NCBI GenBank assembly: GCA_934446065.1
Contig: CAKSDP010000025.1
Coordinates: 1 to 24,974 of the forward strand
Direction: 5' to 3'
Length of the DNA: 24,974 nt
DNA from: an uncultured Eubacteriales bacterium
Lineage (GTDB): Bacteria; Bacillota; Clostridia; Oscillospirales; CAG-272
The notes under the pieces are model-generated. The model was not told the origin of the DNA. It saw only the letters and a program-made list of their open reading frames with translations, and made no database searches. Position numbers and translations under genes: made by a program. Shown here piece after piece: positions 1 through 7,572 of this stretch. Within the stretch, counting starts at the first letter, position 1. Each line of letters begins with the position of its first letter.

Positions 1-105
1 GACTTAACTGTAACACATTTGACTCTCATTTGCTATTCTTTTTTTGCGCTGTAACTTATCTATTGTAATCCTACACGTTTTTCTCCTGCCGCAGCACGAA
101 TAACA

Positions 106-134
106 TTGCTTTTTCAGCTGTGACGTGGTATAAT
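106..134 (+). promoter_or_regulatory. sigma-A-type promoter of the atp operon
   Basis: The -35 box TTGCTT (106-111) and a consensus -10 box TATAAT (129-134) are separated by exactly 17 bases. Transcription would start near 141, leaving a leader of about 40 bases before atpI. It is the only good promoter seen ahead of the nine tightly spaced atp genes. Confidence 0.75.
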
Positions 135-182
135 TGAAGTACCGTGCATTTTTCACGATGCTGAAAGGAGTCTTCATTTTAT

Positions 183-569
183 ATGAATAAGATCGACAAA
201 ACGGTAAAGCGCGAGACGCTGTTTATCGCATCGGTCGTACTGATCCTCAGCGCACTGATGCAGGCGGTTTTCCTCATTATAGGACAATGGGACATAACCG
301 TGCTGCTCGGGAACATTCTCGGAGCACTCGCAGCCGTACTCAACTTTCTTCTGCTCGGAATCACGATACAGCACGCGACGACGAAGGAAGAAAAAGACGC
401 GAGAGGCGTCATGGCGACCTCGCAGAGGCTTCGGACGCTCGGAATCTTTGTCTGCGCGATTGTCGGCGCGGTCGCACCGTGCTTCAACATCTTCGCAGCG
501 CTGATACCGCTGTTCTTCCCGAGGATCGCGATGGCAATTCGCCCGTTCGTCGGCAAGATGTCTGACTGA
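183..569 (+). CDS. atpI: ATP synthase subunit I (AtpI-like membrane protein)
   Basis: This is a 128-residue hydrophobic protein with four likely membrane segments (about residues 12-32, 38-60, 84-102 and 104-122) and a short charged cytoplasmic stretch around residues 65-82. Its size, topology and position as first gene of the atp operon fit the AtpI/subunit I family, which is thought to help assemble the c-ring. The sequence itself is poorly conserved, so the name rests largely on context. The ATG at 183 follows an AAAGGAG site (164-170) at a slightly long spacing. It lies 42 bases ahead of atpB and is probably transcribed with it. Confidence 0.75.
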   Translation: MNKIDKTVKRETLFIASVVLILSALMQAVFLIIGQWDITVLLGNILGALAAVLNFLLLGITIQHATTKEEKDARGVMATSQRLRTLGIFVCAIVGAVAPCFNIFAALIPLFFPRIAMAIRPFVGKMSD

Positions 570-611
570 GGCTTATATAACTATTCCACCGAAAGGAGAG
601 CCTGATATATA

Positions 612-1541
612 ATGAAAGAAAAAAAGCGATCGTCCGCAGCGGACATACTGCTTCTTGTGCTCACAGCGCTGCCGATCGTCTGCGGGATCGTGCTGAAGGT
701 GCTGTTCACCCCGGCATCCGAAGGGATTCAGATTGCCGGTGCGCTGATATACTTCACGATCGATCTGCCATACGGCGGGCTTCCGATTACCGAATCTCAG
801 GTGAACTCATGGCTTGTTATTCTGTCGGTCCTGTTCCTCTGCCTGTTCCTCACGAGAGGGCTTACGCCCGACGGTCGGAGCCGCAGACAGCTCATCTGCG
901 AATGGATCGTTAAAAAGACGGAAAATCTCGTACAGACAAACATGGGCGAATTTTTTGCGGGGTTTGCACCGTTCATCGCGGCGATAATGGGACTGTCCGC
1001 GTTCTCAAGCCTTCTGACGCTCGTAGGACTGTATCCGCCGACCTCGGACATAAACGTTGTCGCGGGCTGGTCATTCCTCGTATTCATACTGATCACGCAT
1101 TACAAAATGAAATGCGGACCGCTGCAATACCTGAAGAGCTTCACGGAGCCTGTCGCATTTCTCACCCCGCTGAACATCATAAGTGAGGTCGCGACCCCGG
1201 TGTCGATGGCGTTCCGTCATTACGGCAACATACTGTCCGGCGCCGTCATCTCAGTTCTGATCTCGGCAGGACTCACGGGACTATCAAGTCTCCTGCTCGG
1301 CTGGCTGCCGGGAGTGCTCGGAGACATCCCGTTTCTCCGCATCGGACTTCCCGCGATACTGTCAATATATTTTGACGTGTTCAGCGGACTTCTGCAGGCG
1401 TTCATCTTTGCAATGCTCACGATGCTCTATATTTCCGGAGCGTTCCCCGCTGAGTTGTACGCAAAGCGCCACAAAAACAAAGCAAGCAAAAAATCCAATA
1501 TAAATGAAGTAAAACATTCGGAGGTACATGAAAATGCTTGA
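612..1541 (+). CDS. atpB: F-type ATP synthase subunit a
   Basis: The protein has 309 residues. Subunit a is the Fo stator channel that carries the coupling ion to and from the c-ring. The hallmark stator arginine is Arg202 in FRHYGNILSG, followed by the conserved last helix FSGLLQAFIFAMLTMLYI (about 257-274) with Gln262. PPTSDINVVAGW (142-153) matches the conserved P-T-x-D-x-N segment after the third membrane helix. About six membrane segments are visible. At 309 residues it is longer than typical bacterial subunit a, partly from a charged Lys/Asn-rich C-terminal tail after residue 285. The ATG at 612 follows GAAAGGAGAG. The end overlaps atpE by 8 bases, suggesting translational coupling. Confidence 0.95.
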   Translation: MKEKKRSSAADILLLVLTALPIVCGIVLKVLFTPASEGIQIAGALIYFTIDLPYGGLPITESQVNSWLVILSVLFLCLFLTRGLTPDGRSRRQLICEWIVKKTENLVQTNMGEFFAGFAPFIAAIMGLSAFSSLLTLVGLYPPTSDINVVAGWSFLVFILITHYKMKCGPLQYLKSFTEPVAFLTPLNIISEVATPVSMAFRHYGNILSGAVISVLISAGLTGLSSLLLGWLPGVLGDIPFLRIGLPAILSIYFDVFSGLLQAFIFAMLTMLYISGAFPAELYAKRHKNKASKKSNINEVKHSEVHENA

Positions 1542-1818
1542 ACTCGCAATCGGAATAATCCTTGGCTGCTGCGCACTCGGCGCAGGTGTTGCAATGATCG
1601 CAGGTATCGGACCCGGTATCGGTGAGGGTAACGCCGTTGCAAAGGCGTGCGAGGCTATCGGACGTCAGCCCGAGTGCAAGGGCGATGTTACGACCACCAT
1701 GCTCATGGGATGTGCAATCGCCGAGACCACGGGCCTTTACGCGCTCGTCATCGCTATTCTGCTGATATTCGTTGCGCCCGGCAGACTTGTTAACATTCTC
1801 ATGAAGACGATCGGCTAA
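1534..1818 (+). CDS. atpE: F-type ATP synthase subunit c, sodium-binding signature
   Basis: This hairpin of two membrane helices forms the rotor c-ring. Two in-frame ATGs exist, at 1528 and 1534. GGAGG (1520-1524) is 3 bases from the first and 9 from the second, so I chose 1534, giving 94 residues. Helix 1 carries the glycine-rich motif GAGVAMIAGIGPGIGEG, the loop carries RQPE, and helix 2 carries the ion-binding carboxylate in AIAETTGLYALVIA. Counting from 1534, Glu31, Glu64, Thr65, Thr66 and Tyr69 sit where Na+-binding c subunits have Gln/Glu32, Glu65, Ser66, Thr67 and Tyr70 in Ilyobacter numbering. Glu in place of the helix 1 Gln matches the two-carboxylate type known from Fusobacterium nucleatum. 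Na+ coupling is therefore predicted but not shown. Confidence 0.96.
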   Translation: MLELAIGIILGCCALGAGVAMIAGIGPGIGEGNAVAKACEAIGRQPECKGDVTTTMLMGCAIAETTGLYALVIAILLIFVAPGRLVNILMKTIG

Positions 1819-1832
1819 AAGGAGCGCACGAT

Positions 1833-2342
1833 ATGCAGAATCTGGATGTCATATCCTTAAACGTCTGGGATATATTGATATCCCTTGCGAATCTGCTCAT
1901 TCTGTTTCTGATCCTGAAGAAATTTCTTTACGCGCCGGTAAAGCGCGTTATTGCTGAGAGAGAAGCCGCCATCTCCGACAAATACGCAAAGGCTGAAGCT
2001 GCAAAGAGTGCGGCGGAGGCTGATCTTGCGGCATGGAACGAGAAGATGGCGACGGCGGATGACGAGGCGGACGCGATCATAAAGAAAGCGACCGCACGCG
2101 CCGAGAAAAAGCAGGATCAGATAATCGCAGACGCAAAGGAACGCGCCGACGGCATCGTCCGCGACGCGGAGAATGAAGCGGCTCTTGAGCGCCGCCGCGC
2201 CGAAGCCGGTATAAAGCAGGAGATCGTCGATGTTTCGGCGCTGCTCACGGAAAAGCTTATAGGGCGCGAGCTTGACACGGACGACCACCACGACATAATC
2301 GACTCGGTGATATCGGAGATCGGCACCAAGTCCGAAAATTAA
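1833..2342 (+). CDS. atpF: F-type ATP synthase subunit b
   Basis: The protein has 169 residues, the usual length for the peripheral-stalk b subunit that ties the membrane stator to F1. One N-terminal membrane helix (about residues 10-28) is followed by the conserved junction KKFLYAPVKRVIAERE. A long Ala/Glu/Lys-rich stretch follows (about 45-140) with the character of the dimeric coiled coil. The C-terminal part, including LLTEKLIGRELD, resembles the delta-binding end. The ATG at 1833 follows AAAAGGAG at good spacing, 14 bases after atpE. There is a single b gene, so the stalk is presumably a homodimer. Confidence 0.93.
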   Translation: MQNLDVISLNVWDILISLANLLILFLILKKFLYAPVKRVIAEREAAISDKYAKAEAAKSAAEADLAAWNEKMATADDEADAIIKKATARAEKKQDQIIADAKERADGIVRDAENEAALERRRAEAGIKQEIVDVSALLTEKLIGRELDTDDHHDIIDSVISEIGTKSEN

Positions 2343-2368
2343 GGCTTAGCTGAAAGGATGGCTCAGAC

Positions 2369-2899
2369 GTGACTTTAATCTCAAAGGAATACGCAGAAGC
2401 TCTGTTCGAGCTTGCCTCAGAGACAGGCGCCGAGCGAGAGTTTGACTGCGCCCTCCACCTTATCGAGGACGAGCTTTCGGCTCAGCCCGACTACGCGGAC
2501 CTGCTCTCGTCGCCGAACATTCCGAAGGATGAACGGTGTGCGCTTCTCGACCGCGCTTTCGCGGACTCCGTCCCGGAATATGTGCTTTCAACGGCAAAGC
2601 TTCTGTGCGAGAGAGGGCGTATGCGCGACTTCGGCGAAGTGGTACGCGAATACGATTCGCTGTACCGTGCGCTTGAGCTGATATCCGTTGCTCAGGTAAC
2701 AAGCGCCGTCGAGCTGACAAATGAAGAAAAAGAGGCGCTGACAGAGCGTCTCGAGAAGATGTGCGGCCACACGGTGACGTCGGTCTACACGATCGACCCG
2801 TCGATCCTCGGCGGGATCGTGGTCCGCATGGACGATACGCTTTTTGACGGAAGTCTTAAGCGCAAACTAAAAGATGTAAAGGAAGTGATCGGCAAATGA
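2369..2899 (+). CDS. atpH: F-type ATP synthase subunit delta
   Basis: The 176-residue product matches the OSCP/delta family in length and layout: an N-terminal helical domain (ISKEYAEALFELASE, residues 4-18) and a C-terminal part with ALTERLEKMCGHTVTSVYTIDPSILGGIVVRMDD, the family's conserved GG region near the end. Delta links the b stalk to the top of F1. The start is GTG at 2369, preceded by GAAAGGA (2352-2358). The ATG at 2359 runs into TGA after four codons and cannot be used. The final bases overlap atpA as ATGA (2896-2899), a translational-coupling arrangement. Confidence 0.92.
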   Translation: MTLISKEYAEALFELASETGAEREFDCALHLIEDELSAQPDYADLLSSPNIPKDERCALLDRAFADSVPEYVLSTAKLLCERGRMRDFGEVVREYDSLYRALELISVAQVTSAVELTNEEKEALTERLEKMCGHTVTSVYTIDPSILGGIVVRMDDTLFDGSLKRKLKDVKEVIGK

Positions 2900-4389
2900 G
2901 CACAAGCCCGGAGGAAATCAGCAGTATTATAAAAGAACAGATCCGCGCTTACCGCACACGCACCGAAATGGCAGAGACCGGCACGGTCATCCTCGTCGGC
3001 GACGGCATCGCCCGAGTATACGGGCTGCGCAACTGTATGTCCGGCGAGCTGCTCGAATTCGAGGACGGCAGCTACGGCATGGCTCAGAACCTTGAGACCG
3101 AAACGGTGTCCGTGGCGATCCTCTCGGATCAGAATGACATTCGCGAAGGCTCCGAGGTCAGACGCACCGGCAAGGTGCTGTCCGTACCCGTCGGCGAAGC
3201 GCTCCTCGGCAGAGTTGTAAACGCGCTCGGTCAGCCGATCGACGGCAAGGGACCGGTCGAGACAGTCAAGACCCGCCCTGTCGAGTCGGAGGCTCCCGGC
3301 ATTATCGAAAGGCAGAGCGTGTCCGTTCCGCTTCAGACCGGAATCAAGGCGATCGACGGCATGATCCCGATCGGCCGCGGTCAGCGTGAGCTGATAATCG
3401 GCGACCGTCAGACCGGTAAGACCGAGATCGCCGTTGACACGATCATCAATCAGAAAAACAGCGATGTTATCTGCATTTATGTTGCGATAGGGCAAAAGAG
3501 CACGTCTGTCGTGCAGCTCGCAAACGAGCTTGCCCGCGCAGGAGCGCTTGAATACACGATAATCGTCTCGGCTACCGCAGCCGAGAGCGCACCGCTCCAG
3601 TACATCGCACCGTACTCCGGCTGCGCTATGGCAGAATATTTCAGAGAACAGGGGCGCGACGTGCTCATCGTCTACGACGATCTGTCCAAGCACGCGGTGG
3701 CGTACCGTGCACTCTCCCTGCTTATCCGCCGTCCGCCGGGACGTGAGGCGTACCCCGGAGACGTATTCTACCTACACTCGAGACTGCTCGAGCGCGCGGC
3801 GTGCGTATCGAAGGAATACGGCGGCGGCTCCATCACCGCTCTGCCGATAATCGAGACTCAGGCGGGCGACGTTTCCGCATACATCCCGACAAACGTAATA
3901 TCCATCACCGACGGTCAGATATTCCTTGAGACGGAGCTGTTCCACGCAGGCGTTATGCCCGCGATAAACCCCGGTATCTCCGTCAGCCGTGTCGGCGGAT
4001 CCGCTCAGCTCAAGTCGATGAAAAAGGTCTCGGGTGAGCTGAAGCTGCTGTACTCGCAGTACCGCGAGCTTCAGGCGTTCGCACAGTTCGGAAGCGATCT
4101 CGACGCCGACACCAAGGCGCGTCTTGCGCTCGGCGAACGCATCGTTGAGGTGCTGAAGCAGAGCCGCAAATCGCCCGTCACCCCCGGATGCCAAGTCGCG
4201 ATAATCTACGCGGTGACCCACGGATATCTCGACTCCGTTCCCGTGGAGCGGGTAAAGGAGTACGAGGCAAAGCTTTACGACTATATGAAGACCGAGCACC
4301 GTGATCTGCTCGACCGCTTTGAGGCAGGATATTTCGAGGACAGCGATGTCGCGGCTCTCGATCGTGCACTCACCGAAATGGAGTTCTGA
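2896..4389 (+). CDS. atpA: F-type ATP synthase subunit alpha
   Basis: The 497-residue non-catalytic nucleotide-binding subunit of F1. The P-loop is GDRQTGKT (169-176). GQKSTSVVQL (199-208), the VYDDLSKHAVAYR segment (259-271) and the arginine finger Arg365 in SVSRVGGSAQ are all intact. The N-terminal beta-barrel (about 25-95) and C-terminal helical domain (about 375-497) complete a normal alpha chain. It is slightly shorter than the common 500-513 residues. It starts inside the atpH stop codon and ends 2 bases before atpG. Confidence 0.98.
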   Translation: MSTSPEEISSIIKEQIRAYRTRTEMAETGTVILVGDGIARVYGLRNCMSGELLEFEDGSYGMAQNLETETVSVAILSDQNDIREGSEVRRTGKVLSVPVGEALLGRVVNALGQPIDGKGPVETVKTRPVESEAPGIIERQSVSVPLQTGIKAIDGMIPIGRGQRELIIGDRQTGKTEIAVDTIINQKNSDVICIYVAIGQKSTSVVQLANELARAGALEYTIIVSATAAESAPLQYIAPYSGCAMAEYFREQGRDVLIVYDDLSKHAVAYRALSLLIRRPPGREAYPGDVFYLHSRLLERAACVSKEYGGGSITALPIIETQAGDVSAYIPTNVISITDGQIFLETELFHAGVMPAINPGISVSRVGGSAQLKSMKKVSGELKLLYSQYRELQAFAQFGSDLDADTKARLALGERIVEVLKQSRKSPVTPGCQVAIIYAVTHGYLDSVPVERVKEYEAKLYDYMKTEHRDLLDRFEAGYFEDSDVAALDRALTEMEF

Positions 4390-4391
4390 TC

Positions 4392-5192
4392 ATGGGACAG
4401 GACACTAAGGCACTGCGCCACAGGATAAAGAGCGTTGACTCGACCATGCACCTCACAAAGGCGATGGGGCTTGTCGCGTCCTCAAAGATCCGCCGCGCAA
4501 ATGAGGCGATGCTGAGATCGCGGGCATACGCCGAGGGCTTGTCCGACATTGCGGACACACTGCTCTCCTGCCCGGAGTGCGCAAAGAGTCCGTATCTGCA
4601 AGGCGGCGATGACAGGCTCCGCCTGATCGTCATCGCGGGAGACCGCGGACTTGCGGGCGGCTACAACGCAAATGTTTTCAGACTTCTGAGAGAATATCCG
4701 GACGCCGAGATCATTCCGATCGGCAAGCGCGCGTGCGACCGCGCGGGAGCGGAGGCTGTGTCGTCGGAGCACTTTACCGGTGCCATGGCGCACGATATCG
4801 CAAAGGCGCAGTGTGCGGATTTTCTTGCGGGAAAGTACGACAGGCTTTGCGTCATCGCCACAAAATACGTGTCGATCATGACGCAGGAGGCGTACATCCG
4901 CGATATTCTTCCATTGAAGCGTCCGGAAAAGCGTCCTTCCGCATCCGTGATATTCGAGCCGGACGAAGCCACGATACTTGAGACCGCGATACCCGAATAC
5001 GTCGCAGGCGTTATCACGGCATGCGTGCGCGAGAGCTTCGCGTGCGAGGTCGCGGCAAGGCGCATGGCTATGGACAGTGCCGGAAAGAACGCATCCGTGA
5101 TGATAGACGATCTCAGGCTGAAATACAACCGCGCAAGACAGGGCGCAATCACTCAGGAAATCACCGAAATCGTTGCCGGCAGCGGCACGTGA
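4392..5192 (+). CDS. atpG: F-type ATP synthase subunit gamma
   Basis: The 266-residue central-stalk subunit transmits rotation from the c-ring to the catalytic sites. The N-terminal helix carries the family signature HLTKAMGLVASSKIRRANEA (about residues 19-38), and the C-terminal helix carries MAMDSAGKNASVMIDDLRL and the motif NRARQGAITQEITEIVAG, both of which insert into the alpha/beta ring. The middle holds the Rossmann-like domain with VIAGDRGLAGGYNANVF. It is somewhat shorter than the usual 285-290 residues, the difference apparently lying in the middle domain. It sits 2 bases after atpA. Confidence 0.96.
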   Translation: MGQDTKALRHRIKSVDSTMHLTKAMGLVASSKIRRANEAMLRSRAYAEGLSDIADTLLSCPECAKSPYLQGGDDRLRLIVIAGDRGLAGGYNANVFRLLREYPDAEIIPIGKRACDRAGAEAVSSEHFTGAMAHDIAKAQCADFLAGKYDRLCVIATKYVSIMTQEAYIRDILPLKRPEKRPSASVIFEPDEATILETAIPEYVAGVITACVRESFACEVAARRMAMDSAGKNASVMIDDLRLKYNRARQGAITQEITEIVAGSGT

Positions 5193-5206
5193 GAGGAGAG
5201 ATCAAA

Positions 5207-6607
5207 TTGGCAAATCTGCATAAAGGCAAGGTCAGCCAGGTTATGGGGCCGGTCGTTGATGTCCGCTTTGAGGACGGCGAGTTGCCTCCGATCCTGAACG
5301 CGCTGACCGTTCCGATAGAAGATAAAACGCTGACGGTTGAGGTTGCTCAGCACATCGGCGACAGCACGGCTCGCTGCATTGCGATGGCATCGACAGACGG
5401 ACTCCGCCGCGATGCCGAGGTCACCGACACCGGTGCGCCGATCAGCGTTCCCGTCGGACGTGAGACGCTCGGCAGAATCTTCAACGTACTCGGCGACGCC
5501 GTTGACAACATTCCGGCGCCCGAAAACGCCGAGAGGTGGGACATTCACCGTCCGGCACCCGATTATGACGAGCTTTCGACCTCGACCGAGGTCCTCGAAA
5601 CGGGAATCAAGGTCATCGACCTGATCTGCCCCTACGCAAAGGGCGGAAAGATCGGTCTGTTCGGCGGAGCCGGAGTCGGCAAGACCGTGCTCATCATGGA
5701 GCTTATCAACAACATCGCAAAGGAACACGGCGGTCTGTCCGTTTTCACCGGAGTCGGCGAGCGCACCCGTGAGGGCAACGACCTCTACAACGAGATGAAG
5801 GAGTCCGGCGTCCTCTCGAACACGGCGCTCGTCTACGGTCAGATGAACGAGCCGCCGGGAGCAAGAATGCGCGTTGCTCTGTCAGGACTGACGATGGCAG
5901 AGTATTTCCGCGACAGTGAGGGACAGGACGTTCTGCTCTTCATCGACAACATATTCAGATTCACACAGGCAGGAAGTGAGGTATCAGCACTTCTCGGACG
6001 TATGCCGAGCGCCGTCGGATATCAGCCGACGCTTGCAAACGAGATGGGCGCGCTTCAGGAGAGGATCACCTCGACGAAGAAGGGCTCTATCACCTCCGTT
6101 CAGGCGGTCTACGTCCCCGCAGACGACCTTACCGACCCCGCACCTGCGACAACGTTCGCTCACCTTGATGCGACAACGGTGCTTGCACGTAACATTGCCT
6201 CTCAGGGCATCTATCCGGCAGTCGATCCGCTTGAATCCACGAGCCGTATCCTCTCGCCCGAGATCCTCGGCGCCGAGCATTACAATACCGCGCGTGAAGT
6301 TCAGAGGATTCTTCAGAGATACAACGAGCTTATGGACATCATCGCCATCATGGGTATGGACGAGCTGTCCGACGAGGACAAGCTGCTCGTCAGCCGCGCA
6401 AGAAAGATCCAGCGATTCCTCTCGCAGCCGTTCACCGTCTCCGAGAAGTTCAACGGATTCCCCGGCAAGTATGTCCCGCTCTCCGAGACGATCCGCGGAT
6501 TCAAGGAGATAATCGAGGGTCAGCATGACGATCTGCCCGAGTCGGCATTCCTCTTCGTCGGCACGATCGACGAGGCGGTCGAGAAGGCAAAGAAGGTGGC
6601 GAAATGA
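5207..6607 (+). CDS. atpD: F-type ATP synthase subunit beta (catalytic)
   Basis: The product has 466 residues from a TTG start at 5207. TTG is chosen because GAGAGGAGAG (5191-5200) is correctly spaced and the sequence from there, MANLHKGKVSQVMGPVVDVRF, is where beta subunits begin. The same frame is open upstream to 5021, but that stretch is the atpG coding region read in another frame. The P-loop GGAGVGKT is at 153-160, the catalytic Glu185 is in GERTREG, LLFIDNIFRFTQAG is the Walker B region, and DELSDEDKLLVSRARK is the C-terminal DELSEED-type helix. The last bases overlap atpC as ATGA. Confidence 0.98.
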   Translation: MANLHKGKVSQVMGPVVDVRFEDGELPPILNALTVPIEDKTLTVEVAQHIGDSTARCIAMASTDGLRRDAEVTDTGAPISVPVGRETLGRIFNVLGDAVDNIPAPENAERWDIHRPAPDYDELSTSTEVLETGIKVIDLICPYAKGGKIGLFGGAGVGKTVLIMELINNIAKEHGGLSVFTGVGERTREGNDLYNEMKESGVLSNTALVYGQMNEPPGARMRVALSGLTMAEYFRDSEGQDVLLFIDNIFRFTQAGSEVSALLGRMPSAVGYQPTLANEMGALQERITSTKKGSITSVQAVYVPADDLTDPAPATTFAHLDATTVLARNIASQGIYPAVDPLESTSRILSPEILGAEHYNTAREVQRILQRYNELMDIIAIMGMDELSDEDKLLVSRARKIQRFLSQPFTVSEKFNGFPGKYVPLSETIRGFKEIIEGQHDDLPESAFLFVGTIDEAVEKAKKVAK

Positions 6608-6864
6608 ACGAGTTCAGGCTCGTGATCTCGTCGCCGGACGGAAATCTGTTTGACTCTGCGGCAACGGTCCTCTCGCTGAGGGGCGCCGACGGCGATCTCG
6701 CAATAATGGCGGGGCACGCCCGCTTTATAACCTCGGTTGTACCGGGGAAGGTCACCGTTACGCTACCCGACGACAGCGTGAAATCGGCGCACACCAACGG
6801 CGGACTGCTCACGGTCGGAGATGACTTTGTAACGCTTATAAGCAGCAGCTTTTCGTGGGAATAA
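6604..6864 (+). CDS. atpC: F-type ATP synthase subunit epsilon, short form
   Basis: The protein has only 86 residues against about 130-140 for most bacterial epsilon subunits. The whole N-terminal beta-sandwich is present, including the signature GDLAIMAGHARFITSVVPG (about residues 30-48). The C-terminal helical hairpin is absent. The stop codon at 6862-6864 is followed almost at once by a strong terminator, so this is a genuine short form and not a frameshift. Short epsilons are known in some bacteria, such as green sulfur bacteria. The missing hairpin is the part that inhibits ATP hydrolysis elsewhere. The start codon overlaps the atpD stop. Confidence 0.93.
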   Translation: MNEFRLVISSPDGNLFDSAATVLSLRGADGDLAIMAGHARFITSVVPGKVTVTLPDDSVKSAHTNGGLLTVGDDFVTLISSSFSWE

Positions 6865-6879
6865 AACCTTATATAGATA

Positions 6880-6918
6880 AAAAGCAGATGCAAATCATCC
6901 TGATTCGCATCTGCTTTT
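6880..6918. terminator. bidirectional terminator between atpC and the TetR gene
   Basis: AAAAGCAGATGCAAATCA (6880-6897) pairs with TGATTCGCATCTGCTTTT (6901-6918) around a 3-base loop with one mismatch. The A-run on the left and T-run on the right provide U-tracts in both directions, so it can end both the atp operon (+) and the converging TetR-family gene (-). Confidence 0.9.
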
Positions 6919-6931
6919 CTATGTATACGTA

Positions 6932-7489
6932 TTATTTTTCCTTCATCCGGGCGAGTATCTCTTCGGGAACGCCGCGCAGCAGCTCGTTCAGGCGGTGGAT
7001 ATTGTTTATCGCGTCCTCATCCATGCCGTTCTCTACCCAATCAATGCACATACCGAACAGCGCACACTTCATGAACCTTATGGCAATGCTCCGGTCGCGT
7101 GGACTGACGTCCGCGTCTGCGTACACCGTATCAATGTACGTCGTGACGACATACTCCGCAAGCTTGAGGGTCGAGGTCTCGTATATGTCGCGGTTCACCG
7201 AATTATAAATATGAAATACCGCACGTTTGTTCTCGAGCGCAAAGCTGAACGCGATAGTCACGCACTCGTCAAGCGAGTTTACGGTCGGGTATTTCTCGAT
7301 CAGTTCGTCAACATATTCGCGGACGATCTCGCCGAGCAGAGTCGGGATATCCTGAAAATGGTAGTAAAACGAGTTGCGGTTAATCCCGCAGTCCTCGACG
7401 ATGCTGCGCACGCTTATTTTACTGAGCGGCTGCTCGTTCAGCAATTTCATAAAGGAGGCTTTGATGGCTTGCTTTGTGAAATTCGGCAT
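6932..7489 (-). CDS. TetR/AcrR-family transcriptional regulator
   Basis: A 185-residue protein with an N-terminal helix-turn-helix at about residues 24-46, SVRSIVEDCGINRNSFYYHF, where NRNSFYYHF is the typical TetR recognition helix ending. The rest (50-185) is an all-helical ligand-binding and dimer domain with no recognisable ligand signature. The overall look, including SIVEDCGINRNSFYYHFQDI, resembles the DhaS-like TetR subgroup of Firmicutes, but I would not assign a ligand. It has its own promoter (7536-7564) with an inverted repeat just downstream of the -10 box, which suggests autoregulation. It lies downstream of the phosphorylase gene on the same strand, so that gene is a possible but unproven target. 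The GAAAGGA site precedes the ATG at 7489. Confidence 0.9.
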   Translation of the reverse strand: MPNFTKQAIKASFMKLLNEQPLSKISVRSIVEDCGINRNSFYYHFQDIPTLLGEIVREYVDELIEKYPTVNSLDECVTIAFSFALENKRAVFHIYNSVNRDIYETSTLKLAEYVVTTYIDTVYADADVSPRDRSIAIRFMKCALFGMCIDWVENGMDEDAINNIHRLNELLRGVPEEILARMKEK

Positions 7490-7516
7490 AAACTATTGTG
7501 TCCTTTCAGTGCGATA

Positions 7517-7530
7517 CCGATCTTTATCGG
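7517..7530. promoter_or_regulatory. candidate operator of the TetR-family regulator
   Basis: CCGAT (7517-7521) and ATCGG (7526-7530) form a perfect 5-base inverted repeat with a 4-base centre. Flanking bases extend the symmetry imperfectly. It lies at or just past the expected transcription start of the TetR gene, where a repressor would block initiation. It is short and could be chance. Confidence 0.35.
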
Positions 7531-7535
7531 GATAT

Positions 7536-7564
7536 ATTGTAGCACATATCCCACGAAAAATCAA
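7536..7564 (-). promoter_or_regulatory. promoter of the TetR-family gene
   Basis: Read on the minus strand, TTGATT (7559-7564) and TACAAT (7536-7541) are separated by 17 bases. Transcription would begin near 7530, about 40 bases before the ATG at 7489. Confidence 0.7.
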
Positions 7565-7572
7565 GTCGGACG

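Noticed and set aside
141..182. Riboswitch-like structure in the atp operon leader similar to the antiporter leader
   Set aside because: Only short 4-base complementarities (CGTG/CACG, GCAT/ATGC) are present, and the loop sequence of the antiporter leader is missing.
2785..3693. 302-codon open frame on the minus strand opposite atpH/atpA
   Set aside because: It is antisense to conserved ATP synthase genes and has no recognisable motif. It follows from codon bias.
5021..5206. 62-codon N-terminal extension of the beta subunit
   Set aside because: The stretch is atpG read in another frame. Family alignment and the ribosome binding site place the start at TTG 5207.
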